Shown: piece by piece, positions 1-7,705 of the stretch | How positions within the stretch are numbered: the first letter of the stretch is position 1 | Layout of the letters: each line of letters begins with the position of its first letter | NCBI RefSeq assembly: GCF_009884975.1 | Contig: NZ_CP041970.1 | Coordinates: forward strand, 3,596,001 to 3,660,000 | DNA length: 64,000 nucleotides | Direction: 5' to 3' | Source of the DNA: Acinetobacter dispersus | GTDB taxonomy: Bacteria; Pseudomonadota; Gammaproteobacteria; Pseudomonadales; Moraxellaceae | The notes under the pieces: generated by a model | The model's input: the letters and a program-made list of their open reading frames with translations, nothing else | The model's database searches: none | What the model was told of the DNA's origin: nothing | Program-made: the position numbers and the translations under genes

Positions 1-621
1 GGTTGGTTGGGTTTTCCATTTGCCATCGCCTTATTTGGGGAGCAGGTCAGTAGTGCCATGATCGCGCTGTATATTGGAGGTTCACTGTTTGGCAATATTT
101 GGGCGGTGTCTGCCGTTTCAGAAACACCAACACATTATCTATCAACACTGCAAAAAGTTTTAAAGTCACCACCTGTGTTGGCATTGTTTGCTGCACTGAT
201 TTTATGGCTATTTGGCATGCATCGTTTGCAAGGTAATCTGGTTCTAGAAGGGCTGTATGATATTGCCAAATTTGGGATGAGCTTTGCGGGGATGTGTATT
301 TTAGGGATGTGGCTGAGACATACTCGGGTACATTTTGTTGATTTGTGGCTGAGTGCACGAACCTTAATGTTCAAGCTCTTGTGTGGTGTGGTGATCTGTA
401 CGTTGACTTATTATTTTTTTGCGATTCCGCAAATTGAATCATTGCTTCCTGTGCTGTTTTTCTTATTTTGTTTGCCACCTGCCGCCAATATTGTTGCTTT
501 GGAAACACATTATCAAGGTACGGGTGTTTCAGCCCGCTATATTGCTGCGGGAACCATCGTGAGCTGTTTGGTGATTGTGATCTATGGTTTAGTGCTGCAT
601 ATAAAAAATGCCCTCATCTAG
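1..621 (+). CDS. AEC-family (auxin efflux carrier type) permease, C-terminal part
   Basis: The reading frame is open from the first base, so only the last 206 residues of this membrane transporter are present. At least five hydrophobic segments are visible. The stretch LPPAANIVALETHYQGTG followed by another membrane segment resembles the conserved end of AEC-family transporters, which carry small organic anions or amino acids across the inner membrane. The substrate cannot be told from this part. The gene converges on rdgB and shares a terminator with it that overlaps its last codons. Family assignment is moderately sure; other permeases with a similar fold are possible. Confidence 0.6.
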   Translation, partial: GWLGFPFAIALFGEQVSSAMIALYIGGSLFGNIWAVSAVSETPTHYLSTLQKVLKSPPVLALFAALILWLFGMHRLQGNLVLEGLYDIAKFGMSFAGMCILGMWLRHTRVHFVDLWLSARTLMFKLLCGVVICTLTYYFFAIPQIESLLPVLFFLFCLPPAANIVALETHYQGTGVSARYIAAGTIVSCLVIVIYGLVLHIKNALI

Positions 622-633
622 GAGGGCATTTTT
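604..633. terminator. Bidirectional terminator between the permease gene and rdgB
   Basis: A 12-bp stem (AAAAATGCCCTC paired with GAGGGCATTTTT) has A and T runs on its two sides, so it can work on both strands. Its left arm lies inside the last codons of the permease gene. Confidence 0.85.
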
Positions 634-638
634 AAGTT

Positions 639-1262
639 TTAAACCAAACTGGCTTTAAACAGCTGCATTGCTTGACCGCGATGGCTAATTTTATTTTTAT
701 CAGCTTTGCTCAGTTCAGCACTCGAAACATTGAGTTCAGGCAGCCAGAATAAAGGGTCATAACCGAAACCATTTTCACCACGAGCAGCTTCTAAAATCTC
801 ACCTTTCCAGATACCTTGGAAAATTTGTGGCAGTGGATCTTCTGCATGCGTGACCAGTGCCAATACGCAGACAAACATCCCTTCAATGGCTTCACCTTCT
901 TTACGCAAAGGTGCAAGATCAGCCAACAATTTCTGATTGTTGGCAGCATCATTACCATGCTCGCCAGCATAACGCGCTGAGTAGATGCCAGGCGCACCAC
1001 CTAAAATAGGTACACAAAGTCCAGAGTCATCTGCTAGCGCAGGTTTACCTGAAAGCTTAGAGGCATGGCGTGCTTTGATAATGGCATTTTCAACAAAGCT
1101 GAGACCGTCTTCAATCGCATCTTCAATATCGAGTTTGCCTTGAGGAATGATCTCGACAGGAAGATTAAGTTGTTGAAAGAGATGTTCAAATTCGACAACT
1201 TTGCCTTTGTTATTACTTGCAAGGACAAGGCTGCCTTGGTTGAGCCATTGTTGGGTAGACAT
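639..1262 (-). CDS. rdgB: RdgB/HAM1 non-canonical purine NTP pyrophosphatase
   Basis: This 207-residue protein is full length for the family that hydrolyses dITP, XTP and related deaminated purine nucleotides to monophosphates and pyrophosphate, keeping them out of DNA and RNA. Family motifs are visible: the N-terminal SNNKGK nucleotide-binding segment (about 16-21), ALADDSGL (about 75-82) with the catalytic acidic residues, PGIYSARYAG (91-100) and SHRGQAM near the C-terminus. The start is an ATG with only a weak ribosome site. It stands alone, convergent with the permease gene and divergent from the SUKH-like gene. Confidence 0.95.
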   Translation of the reverse strand: MSTQQWLNQGSLVLASNNKGKVVEFEHLFQQLNLPVEIIPQGKLDIEDAIEDGLSFVENAIIKARHASKLSGKPALADDSGLCVPILGGAPGIYSARYAGEHGNDAANNQKLLADLAPLRKEGEAIEGMFVCVLALVTHAEDPLPQIFQGIWKGEILEAARGENGFGYDPLFWLPELNVSSAELSKADKNKISHRGQAMQLFKASLV

Positions 1263-1445
1263 ATCAGTTTTAAATTCGCTTAGATTGAGTAGAATTTTAG
1301 GAATTTTTTTAAGAAATTAGTAGTGAATATGTGTGTTATAAGAAAAAATATTAATGCCATTAGAGTTATGGTATTTCTGTAATTCTACTTGTTTTATATT
1401 TCATATGGTATCAGATGTACTTAAGAATAATTTTTAGAGGAAGAT

Positions 1446-1979
1446 ATGGATTGGCCTACACAGATTTCTAGAATGGCTTATGTTAAATATAAGATAAATG
1501 AGGCTGATATTCAAAATATTTGGCCATATCATTTGCCAGAAGTAGCGGCAACTAAAATACAGTTATTAGAAGTAGAGCAATACTTAGAAAAATTTGCTGA
1601 CCCTTTATATTTCAATTTTCTTAGTTATGCGAATGGTTGGAAAGGAATATATCAATATGTTGATTTATTTGGAACAGTTGATCTAATTGTGAGCCCACTT
1701 ATGAGCTATGCAAAAGGTTTATTAGACGCTATTGAGGATTCTTATTTTGATCAAAAAAATATAACTAGAAATAGTGTTTTACCTATAGCTACAACTCTGA
1801 TTGATAAGGATTTATTTGTAATTGGTGCTAAAGGAACTTCAATAGAAGGCCAAGTAATATGGCTAGCAGGAGAAGAAATAGATAGATTTCCAAATTTTGA
1901 GGAGTTCTTTCTTGCTATGGTGGGTTACAATATTGAGGAATTTAATGATTTAAATTTCTTAAATATAAAACCGACATAG
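1446..1979 (+). CDS. SMI1/KNR4 (SUKH)-like protein, possible orphan immunity protein
   Basis: A 177-residue soluble protein with a good ribosome site (AGAGGA) just before the ATG. The pattern of short hydrophobic blocks, a central NFLSYANGWKGIY segment and a late acidic patch with FEEFFLAM resembles the SMI1/KNR4 (SUKH) fold, many members of which are immunity proteins against contact-delivered toxins. No toxin gene is next to it, so it would be an orphan. The gene and its upstream region look more AT-rich than rdgB and the met genes beside it, hinting at separate acquisition. The family call is by eye and only moderately sure. Confidence 0.5.
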   Translation: MDWPTQISRMAYVKYKINEADIQNIWPYHLPEVAATKIQLLEVEQYLEKFADPLYFNFLSYANGWKGIYQYVDLFGTVDLIVSPLMSYAKGLLDAIEDSYFDQKNITRNSVLPIATTLIDKDLFVIGAKGTSIEGQVIWLAGEEIDRFPNFEEFFLAMVGYNIEEFNDLNFLNIKPT

Positions 1980-1991
1980 AAAGTCGGTTTT
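1967..1991 (+). terminator. Terminator of the SUKH-like gene
   Basis: Stem AAAACCGAC / GTCGGTTTT with a short loop; it overlaps the stop codon. The T-rich flank follows on the plus strand. Confidence 0.8.
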
Positions 1992-2019
1992 ATATTTTCG
2001 CTAAATCTTACAATTAAGA

Positions 2020-2607
2020 TTATTGCGCTTGAATCCATTTATCAGCACGGTCACGTGCAGTACGAATCTGATCTTGAGTTAAGTTTGCAGCTAAAGCAGT
2101 TTTCTTACCTTCAGAAAGACTGATCACTTTGGTATCCAGCATGCCATCACGGGTTGAAAGCTCATACCATTGATAAGCACCGACAAAGTTTTTCTTCTGT
2201 TCTTCCATCATCGCAAGATTAAAGCTAGCACGGTTGTCACCGTTGCTTGCTGCTTTCTCGAAATATTTACGCGCTAAAGCTTCGTCTTTCTTTACACCAA
2301 TACCATCGGCATACATACGACCAACATTCAATTGTGCTGCAGATAAACCTTGATCTGCTGCTGCTTTGAATAAAGAAAATGCTTGTTTTTCATCTTTAGC
2401 AACGTCTTTACCAAACTGGTAACGAGTTGCTAAGTAAAACTGTGCCCCAGCTTGACCAGATTTTGCTGCGCTTTGTAGTTCATTGATACCCATCACTGAA
2501 TATCGCGCTGCCTGTGTTGCAACCGATTGAGGTTGAGCAACATAGTCAGCGTGCGCTTGTATACTGATCAGACCAAATAAAAATGTGCTGATTAATGTCT
2601 TTTTCAT
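2020..2607 (-). CDS. Secreted Sel1-repeat protein
   Basis: A 195-residue protein with a Sec signal peptide (hydrophobic stretch ending QAHA before D21), so probably periplasmic. The middle holds Sel1-like tetratricopeptide repeats, for example GAQFYLATRYQFGKDVAKDE, SAAQLNVGRMYADGIGVKKD and the start of a third (RASFNLAMM), which build protein-protein interaction solenoids. Its start codon overlaps the metW stop (ATGA), so it is the third gene of the metX-metW operon and probably translationally coupled. The reason for linking a periplasmic Sel1 protein to methionine synthesis is unknown. The partner is not identifiable. Confidence 0.8.
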   Translation of the reverse strand: MKKTLISTFLFGLISIQAHADYVAQPQSVATQAARYSVMGINELQSAAKSGQAGAQFYLATRYQFGKDVAKDEKQAFSLFKAAADQGLSAAQLNVGRMYADGIGVKKDEALARKYFEKAASNGDNRASFNLAMMEEQKKNFVGAYQWYELSTRDGMLDTKVISLSEGKKTALAANLTQDQIRTARDRADKWIQAQ

Positions 2608-3197
2608 AGAGCGCTCACTCGATAAATTGCGACTTCACCAAATAGGTTCGGCATATGCTTACTGAGCATACTACCTTGTTGGTCACCATTAACGGCAAGT
2701 CGATTAATAATTTTAATCCGATTCTCAGCACATAAGGCTTCAAAGTCACGGAAAGTACATAAATGAATATTCGGGGTGTTATACCACATATACGGTAAAG
2801 CTTCCGAAACAGGCATTTTCCCTTTCAATGCAAGAAAAGAACGTGTCTTCCAATATGCAAAATTTGGAAAAGTAATAATGGCCTGTTTGCCGACACGCAC
2901 CATATCACGAAGTAATACATCTGGTGCATCTACAGCTTGCAAAGCTTGTGCCATAACCACAGAGTCAAAAGACTGGTCGGCAAAACGGCTTAAACCGAGG
3001 TTTAAGTCCTGTTGGATAATATTTAACCCCCGACTGATGGCAATTGCAATCTTTTCTTGATCAATTTCTAGACCATAGGCACGAATATTGTGCTGTTTGC
3101 TCATATGAGCCAGCAATTCACCATCACCACAGCCTAAGTCTAGCACGCTAGAGTTCGGGTTAATCCATTTTTCGGCGAGTCGTTGATCTATACGCAT
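2604..3197 (-). CDS. metW: MetW, methionine biosynthesis methyltransferase-fold protein
   Basis: A 197-residue protein with a class I SAM-methyltransferase fold; the glycine-rich motif I, VLDLGCGDGE, is at about residues 18-27. MetW is the conserved partner of MetX in many proteobacteria and is reported to be needed for full acyltransferase activity. Here the metW ATG shares a base with the metX stop (TAATG), and its own stop overlaps the next gene's start, so the three genes should be translated in a coupled way. Length and order match the usual metX-metW pair. Confidence 0.92.
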   Translation of the reverse strand: MRIDQRLAEKWINPNSSVLDLGCGDGELLAHMSKQHNIRAYGLEIDQEKIAIAISRGLNIIQQDLNLGLSRFADQSFDSVVMAQALQAVDAPDVLLRDMVRVGKQAIITFPNFAYWKTRSFLALKGKMPVSEALPYMWYNTPNIHLCTFRDFEALCAENRIKIINRLAVNGDQQGSMLSKHMPNLFGEVAIYRVSAL

Positions 3198-4357
3198 TAG
3201 TGCTGCTCCTGCGATGTCGATTGCAACTGTTGTTCTCCACCTAAAAATGCGCGTAGCGTTTTTACATACAGTGGAATAGGGAATAAGAACGAGTCATGAC
3301 CTTGTTCAGCATCAATATCTAAGTAGCTGACAGGCTTATGATTATCAATCAAAGCATCGACCAGCTCTTGAGAGCGGCTTGGACTAAAACGCCAGTCTGT
3401 GGTAAATGAAATTACCAAAAATTGGCACTTCGGTTGACTCATTGCCTTCGTCAAAGAATGTTCATATTCACGCGAAGGGTCAAAATAATCCAAGGCCTTG
3501 GTCATAATCAAGTAAGTATTTGCATCGAAATTGCGGCTAAATTGTTCACCTTGGTAACGCAAATAGCTTTCCACTTGGAATTCGACATCAAAACCATACA
3601 TAAATTTGCCCGATTTTAAATCGCGACCAAATTTCTGTTTCATGGCTTCTTCAGACAAGTAGGTGATATGACCCACCATACGCGCCAAAATCAAACCACG
3701 TTTTGGATAACTGTCATTTTCCAGATAGCGACCATGATGGAAATCAGGATCAGATAGAATCGATTGGCGTGCCACTTCGTTAAAGGCAATATTTTGGGCT
3801 GATAATTTGGGTGCACTAGCGATGATGGCGCATTTTTGTAATCGGTCTGGATAATCCAAAGACCATTGTAGAGCTTGCATACCGCCCAGAGAGCCGCCAA
3901 TCACAGAATACCAAACTTTAACGCCTAAACGGTCAGACAGCATTGCTTGAGTTTTGACCCAGTCACGCACTGTGACTAATGGGAAGTCAGGACCGTAAGG
4001 GCGATTTTCATTTTCAGGATTTGGTGAGGTGGGACCAGTTGAACCACTGCATCCACCGATATTATTTAAGGAAACAACAAAGAAGTGATTGGTATCAATG
4101 GCTTTTCCAGGACCAATACAGCTGTCCCACCAGCCTGCCTTCTTATCATCTTCATGATGATAGCCTGCCGCATGGTGATGCCCTGACAGCGCATGGCAAA
4201 TCAGAATGGCATTGGATTGGTCTGAATTGAGGGTTCCATAGGTTTCAACCATTAAATCGAAACGTGGCAATACGCGGCCACATTCAAGTTCTAAGGGTTG
4301 TTCAAATTGAAACTTTTGTGGTGTGACTAAACCCACTGAATCCGATGGAAAAGACAC
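3197..4357 (-). CDS. metX: MetX homoserine O-acyltransferase
   Basis: A 386-residue alpha/beta-hydrolase-fold enzyme that acylates homoserine in the first committed step of methionine synthesis. The nucleophile elbow GGSLGGMQ puts the catalytic serine at residue 156; the acid is probably in [10 protein letters not shown] and the histidine in EQGHDSF near the C-terminus. The start is GTG with an AAGGCG upstream. Some MetX proteins use succinyl-CoA instead of acetyl-CoA, and the sequence as I read it does not settle which applies here. It leads the metX-metW-Sel1 operon; one copy of the structured repeat lies in its upstream region. Confidence 0.93.
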   Translation of the reverse strand: MSFPSDSVGLVTPQKFQFEQPLELECGRVLPRFDLMVETYGTLNSDQSNAILICHALSGHHHAAGYHHEDDKKAGWWDSCIGPGKAIDTNHFFVVSLNNIGGCSGSTGPTSPNPENENRPYGPDFPLVTVRDWVKTQAMLSDRLGVKVWYSVIGGSLGGMQALQWSLDYPDRLQKCAIIASAPKLSAQNIAFNEVARQSILSDPDFHHGRYLENDSYPKRGLILARMVGHITYLSEEAMKQKFGRDLKSGKFMYGFDVEFQVESYLRYQGEQFSRNFDANTYLIMTKALDYFDPSREYEHSLTKAMSQPKCQFLVISFTTDWRFSPSRSQELVDALIDNHKPVSYLDIDAEQGHDSFLFPIPLYVKTLRAFLGGEQQLQSTSQEQH

Positions 4358-4441
4358 TGGAATCGTTCGCCTTATATAAAGTTTGAATCAATAAACAGAG
4401 TTCAATTGAATCTCTCGTTACTTGAAATCATTGGTTTTAAT

Positions 4442-4631
4442 AACGGAGTCCTGCCGAGTTGTTATCCAGTTCTAGGATAAACTTTCAGTTAGACTTACTT
4501 TGGTTTCGCCCAAAGTAAGCAAAGGCATTGTCATCCACAAAACCTGTTCATTTCTTGCATTTTTCTCATTCTATCGCAGAAAGAGCATCTTACAAGCACC
4601 ACGCAGGTTGTGGATGACATTTCCGAGTATC
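4442..4631. repeat. Structured intergenic repeat, copy 1
   Basis: This is one of two copies of a non-coding repeat (the other is at 34461-34657). The left 119 bases align without gaps to the other copy at about 100 of 119 positions, and the last 31 bases at 29 of 31; a loop of 40 bases between them is not conserved. Three nested or serial stems are visible: TTATCC/GGATAA, CTTACTTTGG/CCAAAGTAAG (4494-4519), and a long-range pair joining GTCATCCAC (from 4530) to GTGGATGAC (to 4618). An outer pair TCTCGTT (4413-4419) / AACGAGA (4640-4646) could close the whole element. It sits between leuA (3' side) and metX (5' side). Confidence 0.8.
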
Positions 4632-4671
4632 TGAGTTTAAACGAGAAATTATATTCAATCTCAATGAAACT

Positions 4672-4699
4672 AAAAGGATACCAATTCAGGTATCCTTTC
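4672..4699 (-). terminator. leuA terminator
   Basis: Stem AAAGGATACC / GGTATCCTTT with a six-base loop lies 64 bases beyond the leuA stop. On the minus strand it is followed by T-rich sequence, as expected of an intrinsic terminator. Confidence 0.75.
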
Positions 4700-4762
4700 A
4701 AAAGTCATTTTTTCTGATATTACAACTCAGCTTTACTGACGATTATGTGATATTTCACCTAT

Positions 4763-6460
4763 CTAAACAGCTGCAGCAGCCACTTGATCGGTGGTTAATA
4801 CCCCTTGTTCAATTAAACGGTTGGTACATGCAATGATGGCTTCGATTGATGAAGTTACAATGTTGTCATGTACACCCGCACCAAATGCGCTCTTACCTGT
4901 GCCTTTCACTTGAAGCTCAATCAAGGCGAGGGCTTTGGCATTGGCACCTGAACTGATACTGCGCTCTTCATAGTTCACCACATCAATTGGTAACTGTAAG
5001 GCATTCAACATAGCTGAGATCGGGCCATTTCCTTCTCCGCGGAGACGTTGAATTTCACCGTCAATTTCAACGTCTAATTCAATGATTTGTGTACCATTGA
5101 TATCCGACAATTGATAATGTTTGGTTTGATAATGGCTGTTCTTCACATCCACATAGGTATTTTCGAATAAAGTCCAGATTTCATGTGCACTGATTTCTGT
5201 GCCATTTTCATCGGTATGCTGCTGTACGATCTGACTGAATTCGATTTGGACACGACGTGGTAAAGCAACGTTATAATTCGATTCCAATAAGTATGCGATA
5301 CCACCTTTACCTGATTGGCTATTCACACGAATCACCGCATCGTAATCACGACCCAAGTCTTTCGGATCGATTGGCAAGTATGGCATATCCCAGATTTCTT
5401 CGTTTTTCTGGAATTCGAAACCTTTTTTAATTGCATCTTGGTGTGAACCAGAGAAAGCAGTAAAGACTAAGTCACCTGCATATGGATGACGAGGGTGTAC
5501 TGGTAAACCTGTACATTCTTCGACTGTTGCAATGATTTCATTGATATTTGAGAAGTCTAAGTTTGGTGCAACACCTTGGGTATACATGTTCAAGGCAATC
5601 GCAGCAACGTCCACATTACCAGTACGTTCACCATTACCAAATACACAACCTTCTACACGGTCAGCACCTGCCATAATCGCCAATTCAGAGGCCGCGATAC
5701 CGCAACCACGGTCATTGTGACAGTGAACAGAGATAATCACGCCATCACGACGCGCCAAGTTACGGTGCATCCATTCGATTTGATCGGCATAGACATTCGG
5801 TGTCGATACTTCAACTGTTGCAGGTAAGTTCAAGATGACTTTATTGGTTGGTGAAGCTTCCCAAATTTCAGTCACAGCATCACAGACATCTTTGGCAACT
5901 TCTAATTCAGTTGCAGAGAAACATTCTGGGCTATACTGGAAAATCCAGTCTGTAGCAGGGTATTGCGCTGCATATTCTTTGACTTTGCTTGCTGCATTAA
6001 TGGCAAGTTGTTTTGAACCATTGGCATCGACATTCAAGACTTTCTGACGGAAGGTTGGAGAGTTTGAATTATAGATATGCACAATGGCACGCTTGGCATC
6101 AACCAACGCTTCGAAGGTACGTTCAATCAAATGATCACGTGCTTGCACCAACACTTCGATATAGACATCGTCAGGAATCAAATTTTCTTCAATCAACTTA
6201 CGGGTAAAGTCGAAGTCAATTTGAGATGCAGAAGGGAAACCAATTTCAATATGTTTGAAGCCGATTTTAACCAACATGTGGAACATTTTTAATTTTTGAT
6301 CCATATCCATCGGTTCAAAAATCGCTTGGTTACCGTCACGAAGGTCAGTACTCATCCAAATCGGTGCTTGATTGATTTCATTATTCGGCCATTGACGATC
6401 TGGTAAATCCACTCGCTGGTACATACGGCGGTATTTTTTGCTTGGGTCAGCCAACATCAT
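4763..6460 (-). CDS. leuA: 2-isopropylmalate synthase
   Basis: A 565-residue enzyme of the long LeuA type that condenses acetyl-CoA with 2-oxoisovalerate in the first step of leucine synthesis. The N-terminal TIM barrel shows STDLRDGNQA (37-46) with the metal-binding aspartate and the HCHND metal site; NGERTGN follows. The C-terminal third (about 430-560) matches the leucine-sensing regulatory domain, with GNGPISAMLNAL. The ribosome site AAGGAG is seven bases before the ATG. It is monocistronic here, not next to leuB, leuC or leuD. Upstream lies a leucine-rich leader peptide, so leucine-dependent attenuation is likely in addition to feedback inhibition. Confidence 0.95.
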   Translation of the reverse strand: MMLADPSKKYRRMYQRVDLPDRQWPNNEINQAPIWMSTDLRDGNQAIFEPMDMDQKLKMFHMLVKIGFKHIEIGFPSASQIDFDFTRKLIEENLIPDDVYIEVLVQARDHLIERTFEALVDAKRAIVHIYNSNSPTFRQKVLNVDANGSKQLAINAASKVKEYAAQYPATDWIFQYSPECFSATELEVAKDVCDAVTEIWEASPTNKVILNLPATVEVSTPNVYADQIEWMHRNLARRDGVIISVHCHNDRGCGIAASELAIMAGADRVEGCVFGNGERTGNVDVAAIALNMYTQGVAPNLDFSNINEIIATVEECTGLPVHPRHPYAGDLVFTAFSGSHQDAIKKGFEFQKNEEIWDMPYLPIDPKDLGRDYDAVIRVNSQSGKGGIAYLLESNYNVALPRRVQIEFSQIVQQHTDENGTEISAHEIWTLFENTYVDVKNSHYQTKHYQLSDINGTQIIELDVEIDGEIQRLRGEGNGPISAMLNALQLPIDVVNYEERSISSGANAKALALIELQVKGTGKSAFGAGVHDNIVTSSIEAIIACTNRLIEQGVLTTDQVAAAAV

Positions 6461-6476
6461 GAGAAAACTCCTTGTC

Positions 6477-6516
6477 GTAGCATGGTTGCTGAGTCAAATA
6501 AAAGGCAACGTGCTAC
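6477..6516 (-). promoter_or_regulatory. Stem-loop next to the leuA ribosome binding site
   Basis: On the minus strand GTAGCA-C-GTTGC pairs with GCAAC-CA-TGCTAC around a 15-base loop, an 11-bp stem with a small internal mismatch. It ends only a few bases before the AAGGAG of leuA. There is no U-run after it, so it is not an intrinsic terminator; an effect on translation initiation or RNA stability is possible. Confidence 0.5.
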
Positions 6517-6567
6517 AGATATATATGGTGTCTATAAGAATTAATTTAAAGCGAATTCGGGGATCGA

Positions 6568-6612
6568 GCGCCTAAAAATGTAGGCGAAAAAATTTATACG
6601 CGCGCGAGGCGC
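6568..6612 (-). promoter_or_regulatory. Mutually exclusive RNA stems in the leuA leader
   Basis: On the transcript, CGCCTA (6586-6581) can pair with TAGGCG (6574-6569). The same 3' strand, AGGCGC (6573-6568), can instead pair with GCGCCT (6612-6607), which lies inside the leucine codons of the leader peptide. A ribosome stalled on those codons would cover GCGCCT and favour the first stem. This competition is the hallmark of attenuators. The first stem has U residues before it, not after it, so the outcome is not a standard intrinsic terminator. Confidence 0.5.
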
Positions 6613-6683
6613 AGTATCAGGAGAAGTGCAGCGAGATGTGTTATATGAGACGGGTGGGTAAAGCCGCGATTTGTTTTCATCAT
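6594..6683 (-). CDS. Leucine-rich leader peptide of leuA (29 residues)
   Basis: Thirty codons on the minus strand, starting ATG ATG at 6683 and ending TAA at 6594, encode a 29-residue peptide that begins MMKTNRGF and ends LAALLLILRLARV. Six of its last 13 residues are leucine, plus isoleucine and a final valine. The stop is 133 bases before the leuA start. Leucine-rich leaders control leu operons by ribosome stalling in enterobacteria (LeuL); this peptide is not similar in sequence to LeuL but has the same logic. The ribosome site is weak (GGTAG directly before the start). I consider it a real control peptide because the leucine run coincides with one strand of two competing stems. Confidence 0.7.
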   Translation of the reverse strand: MMKTNRGFTHPSHITHLAALLLILRLARV

Positions 6684-6800
6684 CTACCATTCATATTGGG
6701 TATTTAATTTTGCAGTTATATTAATCATCTAACGATATTCAGTCTAGGCGAAAATACAGACGACTGCAAAGGTCTATAAAACATTTTAATTGGAATGAAT

Positions 6801-6855
6801 GGGAAATATTTCCCTGTTTTTTGCACTATTTCAATTTTAATGGGAAAAATTTCCC
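6801..6855. promoter_or_regulatory. Twin GGGAAA-(W)-TTTCCC palindromes upstream of the leuA leader
   Basis: Two 14-base palindromes, GGGAAATATTTCCC (6801-6814) and GGGAAAAATTTCCC (6842-6855), have centres 41 bases apart, about four turns of the helix. They lie 118-172 bases upstream of the leader peptide start and could be paired operator sites for a dimeric regulator. No regulator gene is adjacent. The second is near the end of the hydroxylase transcript, so a role in that gene is also possible. Confidence 0.4.
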
Positions 6856-6869
6856 GAAATTTTATCAAT

Positions 6870-6898
6870 TAGAGATAAAAAAGTTGTTTTTATCTCTA
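6870..6898 (-). terminator. Terminator-like stem after the first hydroxylase gene
   Basis: A 12-bp AT-rich stem, TAGAGATAAAAA / TTTTTATCTCTA, lies 20 bases beyond the hydroxylase stop. The U-run after it is interrupted, so its strength is uncertain. Confidence 0.5.
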
Positions 6899-6918
6899 AA
6901 CTTTGAAAAGTGTGCGAA

Positions 6919-7602
6919 TTATAGCTCAGCCCACTTTCGCATGAGGTTGTGGTAAAGATTGGTCATTTTAATCACTTCTTGATGAGTGTCACCAAGCTGT
7001 ACACGCAAATTTTGGATCGTCTGATCCAGTGTAAATAACATATTACGTTCAGCATCATCACGAATCATGCTTTGTACCCAAAAGAATGAAGCCGTCCGAC
7101 ATCCACTGCTGATTGCAGTCACTTCATGCAGACTAGATGAAGGGTAGAGCACCATATCGCCCGCAGGTAATTTGGCTTCATGATAGCCGTAAGTATCTTC
7201 AATGACCAGTTCACCACCTTCATATTCATCAGGTTCTGATAAAAACAAAGTGCAAGATAAATCGGTACGTAAGCGTTCTTTCGTGCCACGAATTCGACGG
7301 ATTGAATTATCAACATGGAATCCAAAAGATTCCTGATTTTCATAACGATTGAAAAGCGGAGGGATAATATCCAGTGGTAAAGCGGCTGAGAGAAATAGGG
7401 GGTGTTTGCCCAGTTCTTCTAAAATGATGTTACTGAGATGGTGGGTTAAAGGATGATCTTCAGGCAGTTGCTGATTATTTTTCACGTTAGCAGATAGAGT
7501 ACCTGCCGTAACTTTTCCATTGGTCCATTCGATTTTATCCATTTCTTCGCGAAAGTACTGAACTTGTTCTTTGCTTAATACATTAGGAATATGATGGATC
7601 AC
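6919..7602 (-). CDS. PKHD-type Fe(II)/2-oxoglutarate hydroxylase (PiuC/YbiX type), copy 1
   Basis: A 227-residue cytosolic dioxygenase. The iron-binding triad is visible as H96-x-D98 (FHVDNS) and H159 (SSLHEV), with R169 for 2-oxoglutarate. The block LSEPDEYEGGELVIEDTYG is typical of PiuC/YbiX proteins, which are encoded next to catechol-siderophore receptors; their substrate is not established. It lies 103 bases downstream of a TonB-dependent receptor gene, with a strong hairpin between them. A paralogue with the same motifs is at 11393-12076. Confidence 0.9.
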   Translation of the reverse strand: MIHHIPNVLSKEQVQYFREEMDKIEWTNGKVTAGTLSANVKNNQQLPEDHPLTHHLSNIILEELGKHPLFLSAALPLDIIPPLFNRYENQESFGFHVDNSIRRIRGTKERLRTDLSCTLFLSEPDEYEGGELVIEDTYGYHEAKLPAGDMVLYPSSSLHEVTAISSGCRTASFFWVQSMIRDDAERNMLFTLDQTIQNLRVQLGDTHQEVIKMTNLYHNLMRKWAEL

Positions 7603-7634
7603 AATAGCTACCTTTGTGGAAACAATGAATGATA

Positions 7635-7663
7635 AAAAATAGCCTCATTATGAGGCTATTTTT
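7635..7663. terminator. Terminator between receptor 1 and hydroxylase 1
   Basis: Stem AAAAATAGCCTCA / TGAGGCTATTTTT, symmetric and usable on both strands. It should make receptor transcripts more abundant than hydroxylase transcripts if the two are co-transcribed. Confidence 0.8.
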
Positions 7664-7705
7664 GCAATAAAATCCATAATTAAATTATGGGTTTTATTGA
7701 TAGGA

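Noticed and set aside
6569..6586. Stem CGCCTA/TAGGCG as an intrinsic terminator in the leuA leader
   Set aside because: On the minus strand the T-run is before the stem, not after it; kept only as a competing structure.
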